9,141 nt of DNA. Origin: UBA2022 sp964621555 (GTDB lineage: Bacteria; Patescibacteriota; Dojkabacteria; SC72). Positions 1 to 4,263 of the stretch are shown here, one piece after another. Made by a program: the position numbers and the translations under genes. Numbering within the stretch: the first letter of the stretch is position 1; every line of letters begins with the position of its first letter. The notes beneath the pieces were generated by a model, which was not told where the DNA came from, did not search any database, and worked only from the letters and a program-made list of their open reading frames with translations. The DNA lies in the NCBI GenBank assembly GCA_964621555.1, contig CAZUOO010000030.1, forward strand, positions 1 to 9,141, read 5' to 3'.

Positions 1-447
1 GTAATGATAGTAGAATAGTTTGAGGTGTGGTGATTGTATTATACAAGGTGAATTGAAATCCGCAAAAAGAAAAAACAAAGCCCTCAATATACCCATTTCT
101 CTATATACATATATATATAGTATTAGTAGTTGTGGTAGGTAGTAGTAGTTTAGAGGCGAGAAAAGTAGGGAGGGAAATCGGATTCCAAAACCTATACTAC
201 GCAAATACCTGTCAACCATAAGGCTACAGCACGATTTGTTGTTATGTTATGCTACACAAGTATATATCATATCCAATATAATAACCATTATACTCGGTTC
301 GTTATCGGTAATAAGTGGCTTTATATCAACACTTTTATAATTCTATATATATTATTCACACCGTGACGACTCGTAGTGTCTTACTATAGGCGCATGGTAT
401 CCACCCCCAGCCCCGTTCTCATAGTATATATTTAATAGCACTAAGAA

Positions 448-472
448 TTCTTCTCTCCCCCTTTCTCTCCTT
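448..472 (+). other. 25-nt uninterrupted pyrimidine tract
   Basis: Every base from 448 to 472 on the + strand is C or T, in an otherwise mixed AT-rich segment. The complementary strand is therefore a purine run containing AAGGAG-like text, but no start codon follows it at a useful distance. It sits just before the inverted repeat at 473-502 and the TGTAATACA array. A role as an unwinding or origin element is possible but only inferred. Confidence 0.4.
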
Positions 473-502
473 ATACCCCTATAGAAACACCCCTGGGGGT
501 AT
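473..502. repeat. Inverted repeat ATACCCC...GGGGTAT
   Basis: ATACCCC (473-479) is the exact reverse complement of GGGGTAT (496-502), giving a 7-bp stem around a 16-nt loop. The loop contains CCCC that could compete for the same G run. No T tract follows, so it is not a normal intrinsic terminator on the + strand. It lies 16 bases before the first TGTAATACA unit and may belong to the same control region. Confidence 0.45.
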
Positions 503-517
503 GTTTGGATCAAGGGT

Positions 518-612
518 TGTAATACAATGTAATACATTTATATTGCAAATGTAATACAATGTAATACATTTTAGTTGATATATGTAATACAATGTAATAC
601 AATGTAATACAT
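518..612. repeat. Seven TGTAATACA repeats; likely operator array
   Basis: Seven 10-bp units TGTAATACA(A/T) start at 518, 528, 550, 560, 583, 593 and 603. They form head-to-tail groups of two, two and three, and the groups begin 32 and 33 bases apart, about three helical turns. Each unit is itself a near-perfect palindrome (TGTA-A-TACA). The 10-bp step puts adjacent units on the same DNA face. This arrangement suits cooperative binding by ribbon-helix-helix dimers, which typically bind short repeated sites next to their own gene. The array ends 18 bases before the RHH gene at 631. An alternative is a set of replication iterons. The repeats are directly visible; the binding protein is inferred. 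Confidence 0.85.
575..603 (+). promoter_or_regulatory. Sigma70-type promoter inside the repeat array
   Basis: TTGATA (575-580) matches the -35 consensus at four of six positions. It is followed by exactly 17 bases and then TACAAT (598-603), a five-of-six match to TATAAT. Transcription would start near 610, leaving about a 20-nt leader before the ATG at 631. The -10 box straddles the last two TGTAATACA units and the spacer covers the unit at 583, so a protein on the repeats would block RNA polymerase. Every two-unit group also contains TACAAT, but only this copy has a good -35 at correct spacing. Confidence 0.6.
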
Positions 613-630
613 TTATATTAAATCCTTTGT

Positions 631-1110
631 ATGTCGAAGATAATTACGCTTAGATTGAATGATGATGAGATAGCCCGCATAGAGAATATGGCGGGTGGTA
701 CTGCATTGGGGTCGTATATAAAGGACAGGTCATTAGAGGAGCCTATATGGGTTAAGTTACTTGATGAGATACGGATGATGCAGAGGATGGTAAAGGGTGC
801 ATACCAGGAGTTGAAAAAGGAGATAGGGGGTTTAAGTAGTAATAAGGTTGTACATCCTTCATCAATTACGGGCATGGGATCTTATGTGCCTTCTAAGGAG
901 GAGATGTTAAAGGCTGTTACTACTGGTGGTGAGTATGATGAGATCGTGGAGTTGATAAGGATGGTATATAGTGATGGATACCAGGCAACTGAGGATGATT
1001 TGGAGAAGCTGAGGTCGCTAGAGAAGAGTCATGGTGTGAGATATAATAGAATGAAGCGGGTTTTAGAGAAGAGTGTCAATGGTAGGTTTGAGACTGTGAG
1101 GACTATTTAG
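631..1110 (+). CDS. Ribbon-helix-helix DNA-binding protein, probable autoregulator
   Basis: This 159-residue protein opens with a ribbon-helix-helix pattern. A beta strand of alternating residues (about 3-10, KIITLRLN) is followed by helix A (about 11-22, DDEIARIENMAG), a turn, and helix B (about 25-36, ALGSYIKDRSLE). The pattern resembles CopG/Arc-type repressors and the MobC-like mobilisation accessory proteins. After it come a charged helical stretch (about 42-67) that could form a coiled coil, and an acidic helical C-terminal region not assigned to a family. No clear Shine-Dalgarno precedes the ATG, but the gene starts 18 bases after the TGTAATACA array and its promoter, which argues for autoregulation. 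It ends in clustered in-frame stops (TAG ATT TAG TGA). A relaxosome or partition role cannot be excluded, but no relaxase or ParA is in the window. Confidence 0.75.
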   Translation: MSKIITLRLNDDEIARIENMAGGTALGSYIKDRSLEEPIWVKLLDEIRMMQRMVKGAYQELKKEIGGLSSNKVVHPSSITGMGSYVPSKEEMLKAVTTGGEYDEIVELIRMVYSDGYQATEDDLEKLRSLEKSHGVRYNRMKRVLEKSVNGRFETVRTI

Positions 1111-1128
1111 ATTTAGTGAGCGCTAATT

Positions 1129-1269
1129 ATGCAGTATCATATATGTGTATTTTTGATCTGTTTGCATCTTGTGTTTTCTATTTGGAGTGCAGTTCTGGGG
1201 GAGAAAGAAGAGGTGCGGTGGCACACGGTAATGGGTGTGCTTTGGATGATACTGAGTAGGTTAGTATAG
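1129..1269 (+). CDS. Possible 46-residue membrane peptide
   Basis: An ATG at 1129 opens a 46-codon frame ending in TAG at 1267-1269. The product has a hydrophobic segment at about residues 4-24 (HICVFLICLHLVFSIWSAVL is its core), a short charged loop EKEEVR (25-30), and a second hydrophobic stretch at about 34-46. It reads like a small one- or two-pass membrane peptide. The upstream GAG at 1118-1120 is only a weak ribosome site. The G-rich + strand matches other genes here. No family is recognised. Small holin-like or superinfection-exclusion peptides have this shape, but nothing specific supports either. It may be a chance frame. Confidence 0.4.
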   Translation: MQYHICVFLICLHLVFSIWSAVLGEKEEVRWHTVMGVLWMILSRLV

Positions 1270-1280
1270 TGTTCTTTAAA

Positions 1281-1464
1281 GTTAGGGTGGCAGAAGAAGC
1301 CAGGAGAGGTCTTAGCGGACTCGTTTGTACTGGTTAATGCGGGGTTGTGTACATGACCTGCTGTAGTTTATATAGCTACTTGGTAAGTAACATTTACTAT
1401 ACGGAGCCGGGGGAGCGTTGCTCGAGCCGTAAGGTATGGTGAGTCGGGCTTACCCCCTTACTTT
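1281..1464 (+). promoter_or_regulatory. Candidate structured RNA leader before the gene at 1465
   Basis: This segment lacks a convincing gene but is dense in complementary words. In the first half, AGGTC (1307-1311) pairs with GACCT (1355-1359), with CAG (1301-1303)/CTG (1361-1363) outside and TGTAC (1326-1330)/GTACA (1349-1353) inside. The second half has a core at 1401-1457 of about 67% G+C, against about 40% around it. TACGG (1400-1404) pairs with CCGTA (1427-1431) and encloses GAGC-GTT-GCTC (1413-1423). GAGCCG is directly repeated at 1404 and 1424. GTAAG-type words (1382, 1429) face several CTTAC-type words (1449, 1456), giving mutually exclusive stems that reach the start codon at 1465. 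A weak promoter (TTGTGT 1345, TATATA 1369, spacing 18) is possible. No known riboswitch or tRNA is recognised. Confidence 0.4.
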
Positions 1465-1770
1465 ATGGAATACAAGAGAATAAAAGAATTAGCGGAGATG
1501 ATTAATGACATGCGTCAAAGGCGTGCGGTTGAAGACGGCTATGAAATATTTAAGAGGGCGTTTGATGCTGGGTTGCCTTACTCTGACGCTACACCTCTTT
1601 GCTCTACCAGGCACCCTATTAAGTATAGGGCATTAGCTTCGTATAGGCGTAAGAGGAATAAGAAGGACGGGCAGATGTGTAACGCTCGAAGTTTCAATCG
1701 ATATCTAGAATCACTGGGATCTGAATTCCTGGCATTATTACAGGATCATTACGGGAATCAACATGGATAA
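1465..1770 (+). CDS. Hypothetical protein, 101 residues, basic
   Basis: The product is not recognised. It begins with a charged helical stretch (MEYKRIKELAEMINDMRQRR) and continues with a mixed region. A strongly basic patch at about residues 59-68 (SYRRKRNKKD) suggests nucleic-acid contact, though this is only inference. The C-terminus SFNRYLESLGSEFLALLQDH looks helical. No Shine-Dalgarno lies upstream. Instead the ATG directly follows the GC-rich, stem-forming segment ending TTACTTT, so its translation may depend on that structure. Its last eight bases overlap the next gene's start (ATGGATAA), which suggests the two are translated together. Two CxxH/C-like residues are not arranged as a zinc finger. 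Confidence 0.65.
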   Translation: MEYKRIKELAEMINDMRQRRAVEDGYEIFKRAFDAGLPYSDATPLCSTRHPIKYRALASYRRKRNKKDGQMCNARSFNRYLESLGSEFLALLQDHYGNQHG

Positions 1771-1975
1771 CAGAAAAGAAATCACATACGAAGAATACGT
1801 TGCCTTATTGGGGAATGTCCCGGAGGGTAAGCGTTTAATATTGATGTCAACTGGTCGGTGTTTTATAGCCGATAATATAGAGGGGCCTAATTTATTTTTA
1901 AAGAAGGAAAAAAATGTCAAAAAGTCTAAGACCTTTAAAAAGCAATATACTCGTAAAGCCGAATCAAAAGAGTGA
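1763..1975 (+). CDS. Hypothetical protein, 70 residues, lysine-rich tail
   Basis: This small protein is not recognised. The N-terminal 46 residues look folded (for example YEEYVALLGNVPEGKRLILM, residues 9-28). The last 24 are lysine-rich (KKEKNVKKSKTFKKQYTRK) and are encoded mostly where the frame overlaps the GroES gene by 62 bases. The ATG overlaps the stop of the preceding gene by 8 bases, which supports coupled translation. It ends in TGA. Because the tail lies over the ribosome site and start of the GroES gene, the functional part is probably the N-terminal half. The overlap is long for a phage, so the true extent or reality of the gene is uncertain. Confidence 0.5.
   Translation: MDNRKEITYEEYVALLGNVPEGKRLILMSTGRCFIADNIEGPNLFLKKEKNVKKSKTFKKQYTRKAESKE
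1904..1908 (+). promoter_or_regulatory. Ribosome binding site of the GroES gene
   Basis: AAGGA lies 5 bases before the ATG at 1914, separated by a run of A. It is one of the clearest Shine-Dalgarno sequences in the window and fixes the GroES start inside the preceding reading frame. Confidence 0.7.
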
Positions 1976-2186
1976 GCAATTAGAGAGTGGGTTGTTTTTA
2001 CCACCGAGTGCATTAAAGAACGATATGCCTGAGGGTGGTGCTGTTGTAGCCGTCGGATCTGATGTCGAGGATATTAAGGTGGGTGATGAGGTTGTTTTTA
2101 AAAAGTATGCTAGTAGTGATGTAGAAATGAATGGTGTTAAGTATATGTTAGTTCCTGAGGATGATGTACTGGCGGTGGTTGAATAA
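1914..2186 (+). CDS. groES: GroES-like co-chaperonin (Cpn10)
   Basis: The 90-residue product follows the Cpn10 fold throughout. LRPLKSNILVK (5-15) matches the usual RPLxDRVLVK strand. A mobile loop around 18-33 carries the hydrophobic tripeptide L27-F28-L29 after G26, the GroEL-contacting IVL equivalent. Then come GGAVVAVGS (41-49), VGDEVVFKKY (57-66), an NGVKYMLV strand, and the terminal DDVLAVVE. The roof hairpin of bacterial GroES, which lies between AVG and VGD, is reduced to about seven residues, as in some phage co-chaperonins that enlarge the GroEL cage (T4 gp31 also lacks it). No GroEL gene is in the window, so the partner is presumably the host chaperonin. A terminator candidate follows the stop by 6 bases. 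Placement before the packaging genes suggests help in folding virion proteins. Confidence 0.9.
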   Translation: MSKSLRPLKSNILVKPNQKSEQLESGLFLPPSALKNDMPEGGAVVAVGSDVEDIKVGDEVVFKKYASSDVEMNGVKYMLVPEDDVLAVVE

Positions 2187-2192
2187 ACAAAA

Positions 2193-2208
2193 GAGGCCTT
2201 TCGGCCTC
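2193..2208 (+). terminator. Hairpin terminator candidate after groES
   Basis: GAGGCC (2193-2198) and GGCCTC (2203-2208) form a perfect 6-bp GC-rich stem with a TTTC loop, preceded by an A run (AACAAAA). The stem starts 6 bases after the GroES stop codon. The downstream T run is poor (GATTGCTT), so termination may be partial or bidirectional. It separates the left unit from the packaging genes and argues against the TTG at 2211 as a start codon, since that lies 2 bases past the stem. Confidence 0.65.
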
Positions 2209-2228
2209 GATTGCTTAACTACCCACAA

Positions 2229-2600
2229 ATGAAAACAATCTATTATAAGCAACGAATGGGTATTAGTCAAGTATTAAACATAAAATGGTATAATGGTTGT
2301 GACACTGAGTACTTGACTTGTTTGCGGTGTCATGAGGTGAAGTTGCTTGATCGCCACCATATTATAAAGCGTAGTCATGGGGGTGAAAAAGTGATAAGGT
2401 TGTGTAGGGAGTGTCATAGGTGGGTAGAGGAACACCCGGCACAGGCGGAGTTGGATGGATTTCATATTAAGTCTTACAACAATGAAAAAATCGGAGATAA
2501 TGAAAGTGATGCAGGAGATGAAGGGAGCGGGAACGGAGGTAACTCTGTGGAAGGACTCGTTGGAGAGAAAGGCCATAAATTTTCTAACTATAGAGGATAG
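2229..2600 (+). CDS. HNH endonuclease-like protein next to terminase
   Basis: From the ATG at 2229 this is a 123-residue protein. Residues 31-63 form an HNH core: a zinc knuckle C31-x2-C34, the catalytic-type pair H43-H44 in DRHHIIKRSHGG, and a second knuckle C59-x2-C62 followed by H63 (LCRECHRW). The central HNH asparagine, expected just before the VIRLC segment, is a lysine (K54), and the loop after GG is short, so activity is uncertain. HNH proteins next to terminase genes are known packaging partners that help TerL cut DNA. After about residue 75 the protein becomes Gly/Asn/Asp-rich, where it overlaps the TerS gene by 119 bases. That tail may have little function. No Shine-Dalgarno is visible; the upstream context is ACCCACAA. 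Confidence 0.75.
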   Translation: MKTIYYKQRMGISQVLNIKWYNGCDTEYLTCLRCHEVKLLDRHHIIKRSHGGEKVIRLCRECHRWVEEHPAQAELDGFHIKSYNNEKIGDNESDAGDEGSGNGGNSVEGLVGEKGHKFSNYRG

Positions 2601-2931
2601 GATGGGCGAGGTGTTATTTGGTATAGAGCTTGGGGTCGAGCCTGCTACTGCTATGGCGGCGTGTGGAGTATTAGAGCATGAGTACGGAACATGGCTTGAG
2701 AGTCCAGCTAATCGGGACAGGTTTAATAGAGCAAATGCTTTGGCGGATGCACAGTTAGAGCACTTACTTTATCAAGCAAGTCTTATTGATCCTATGCTAG
2801 CCGGGGCGGTTCTTGAGAGAAGGCAGAGGAATAGAGAGAAGCTTTCTAAGGGTGGTAACAGTAGTAAAAAGATGTTAGGGGATATTTTGGGGTCTGAAAA
2901 AGGTATCTACGATGGGGTTATAAAAGACTAA
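2482..2931 (+). CDS. terS: Probable terminase small subunit
   Basis: The 149-residue product (counted from the ATG at 2482) looks like a small terminase. A helix-turn-helix-like region at about 43-71 (VLFGIELGVEPATAMAACGV then EYGTWLES) would bind the packaging site. It leads into a long helical segment (about 79-118, FNRANALADAQLEHLLYQAS then a basic RRQRNREK) of the type that assembles TerS rings. A Gly/Ser/Lys-rich linker and short tail follow and could contact TerL. Position between an HNH gene and terL supports the call. An ATG at 2455 would add nine residues, and ones at 2500 or 2512 would shorten it. The 2482 codon has the ACAACA-ATGAAA context shared by neighbouring starts. Similarity is to the general pattern rather than to a specific family member. 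Confidence 0.6.
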   Translation: MKKSEIMKVMQEMKGAGTEVTLWKDSLERKAINFLTIEDRMGEVLFGIELGVEPATAMAACGVLEHEYGTWLESPANRDRFNRANALADAQLEHLLYQASLIDPMLAGAVLERRQRNREKLSKGGNSSKKMLGDILGSEKGIYDGVIKD

Positions 2932-3003
2932 CGAGCTGTAAGGGGCCTAAAACGAACGATAATTAAGGGGTGGCTATATTACCTATTTGAAAAACAACAA
3001 GAA

Positions 3004-4263
3004 ATGAAACATATTGATTTGTTTAGCGGTTACGGTGGGTTTACCATACCTGGAGAAAAATATGGTATAGAAACCGTTGCATTTTCAGAGATTGATAAGT
3101 ACGCTTCAAGTGTACTAGCATTTAATTTTCCTCATATAAAAAACTATGGTGACATTACCAAAATTGATTTTAGACAGTTCAACGGAGAAGTCGACCTCAT
3201 TACGGGAGGAACACCTTGCCAGGATCTTAGTGTGGCTGGAAAGCAAGCAGGATTATCTGGTGCGAGATCGGGACTATTCTTTGAATATATCCGAGCGATT
3301 CGTGAAGTTAACCCTCGATATTTTATCTGGGAAAATGTTAAAGGAGCTTTGTCAAGCTCACGAGGTTGGGATTTTGCAAGGGTGCAAATTGAAATGGAGC
3401 AAGCGGGGTACTCAGTCGAGTGGGTCGTTTATAATGCCAAAGATTTCGGAGTGCCACAAAACAGAGAGCGTATCTTTGCAATCGGTACTAGAGGAGAGAG
3501 TAGACGAGAAGTACTACCTGAGCCAACAAGTGCAGGACAAACTCTTAAAGAACTTACAAAAGGAATGAGCCAGGGGTATAGGGTTTATGATAGCAGTGGA
3601 GTAGCAACGGCACAGGCAGGCCAGGCTGGTGACTTGGGTGCAAAGACTGGATTGTATGCAGTAGCCGCTCGAAATAGGGGTAGTGGCAAGCAAGCGGAAG
3701 TTAACGGTACGGAAACCGCTAACTCTATAACTACAGTACAGACGGATAGTGTGGTTGCGATTGGAAGCCTACAGAAGAATGCTGGTATCATGAATAACAT
3801 ATCCCCTAGCTTGACCAAGGCGATGGGTGATGGTGGCGGGCATATTCCAATGGTCACCGCAATAGACTTATGCGAAACCGCCCCCAAACTAACAGACGAA
3901 GTCCGCACTATACAAGCGAGGTATCACAAAGGGTATTCTAATAGAAAAGCTGAAACAAGCGGAGTGCTTGTATATGATGACTATAACTCTAAGGTTAGAA
4001 CTGATGGCAATATTGGAAGTCTTACTACTAATATAGGAAATCAAGCCCCTAGAAACGGCACAAAGCTAATTGAGAATATGCGTATTCGTAGATTAACACC
4101 CGTTGAATGCGAAAGACTTATGGGACTTCCAGACGGCTGGACTTCTAAAGGTATCATAGACGGCAAAGAGGTTGAGACATCAGACACTCAAAGATACAAG
4201 ATGTGCGGGAATGGGGTGGTTGTAAATGTAGTAGATTTTATTTATTCAATATTATTCTCATAA
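3004..4263 (+). CDS. C5-cytosine DNA methyltransferase
   Basis: This enzyme would methylate cytosine C5 in a specific DNA sequence using S-adenosylmethionine. All core motifs are present in order in 419 residues: motif I DLFSGYGGF (5-13), motif IV GGTPCQDLS with nucleophile C72, motif VI ENV (110-112), motif VIII QNRER (152-156), motif IX RRLTPVECERLMGLPDGW (362-379), and motif X with G402-N403. The segment between VIII and IX (about 175-355), where target recognition lies, holds several degenerate S-[LI]-T units (SITTVQTD, SLTKAMGDGGG, TIQARYHKG, SLTTNIGNQ), as in some phage methyltransferases. Part of it (about 3855-3925) is unusually C-rich. No cognate nuclease is beside it, so anti-restriction protection is likely. 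Its stop shares a base with the terL start (TAATG). The start lacks a Shine-Dalgarno. Confidence 0.93.
   Translation: MKHIDLFSGYGGFTIPGEKYGIETVAFSEIDKYASSVLAFNFPHIKNYGDITKIDFRQFNGEVDLITGGTPCQDLSVAGKQAGLSGARSGLFFEYIRAIREVNPRYFIWENVKGALSSSRGWDFARVQIEMEQAGYSVEWVVYNAKDFGVPQNRERIFAIGTRGESRREVLPEPTSAGQTLKELTKGMSQGYRVYDSSGVATAQAGQAGDLGAKTGLYAVAARNRGSGKQAEVNGTETANSITTVQTDSVVAIGSLQKNAGIMNNISPSLTKAMGDGGGHIPMVTAIDLCETAPKLTDEVRTIQARYHKGYSNRKAETSGVLVYDDYNSKVRTDGNIGSLTTNIGNQAPRNGTKLIENMRIRRLTPVECERLMGLPDGWTSKGIIDGKEVETSDTQRYKMCGNGVVVNVVDFIYSILFS

Larger units (their letters stand above)
1..517. other. Left noncoding region, no convincing gene
   Basis: All three + frames close within about the first 25 bases, and no frame downstream carries a persuasive gene. 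The stretch is AT-rich, with alternating TA runs near 101-118 and 341-355 and a GTA/TAG-rich patch at about 119-150. Roughly 121-180 is purine-rich on the + strand, whereas 181-500 has more C than G, opposite to the G-rich coding strand of the genes to the right. A 9-bp near-palindrome ACGACTCGT lies near 366-374. Such features are common at phage control regions, replication origins or genome ends. None of these roles is proved here, and no tRNA cloverleaf or integrase site was found. Confidence 0.6.

Noticed and set aside
1..96. Minus-strand frame from ATG at 96 open to the left edge (32 codons)
   Set aside because: The coding strand would be pyrimidine-rich, unlike all real genes here, with no good ribosome site; too short to support.
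352..537. Minus-strand 61-codon frame
   Set aside because: Its start lies inside the TGTAATACA array, composition and residues (Cys, His, Gly runs) are not protein-like, and no ribosome site precedes it.
518..612. CRISPR array
   Set aside because: Units are 9-10 bp palindromes placed head to tail with intervals of only 12-13 bp between groups; this fits an operator or iterons, not repeat-spacer units.
1370..1431. tRNA gene suggested by TAGCTACTTGGTA, which resembles a D-arm
   Set aside because: No 7-bp acceptor stem, no proper T-arm with TTCRA loop, and no anticodon stem at the correct distance.
1353..1442. 29-codon frame on the + strand across the GC-rich segment
   Set aside because: No clear ribosome site, cysteine- and tyrosine-heavy product, and the segment is better explained by base pairing.
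2211..2228. TTG start for the HNH gene
   Set aside because: It sits two bases after the terminator stem, without a ribosome site; ATG 2229 is in frame and has the local start context.
3146..3568. 140-codon + frame inside the methyltransferase gene
   Set aside because: It is in another register of a gene with every catalytic motif intact, so it is a shadow frame.
4203..4262. Longer TerL from ATG 4203
   Set aside because: The extra 20 residues lie within the methyltransferase frame and do not match TerL N-termini; ATG 4263 overlaps the stop in the usual coupled way.
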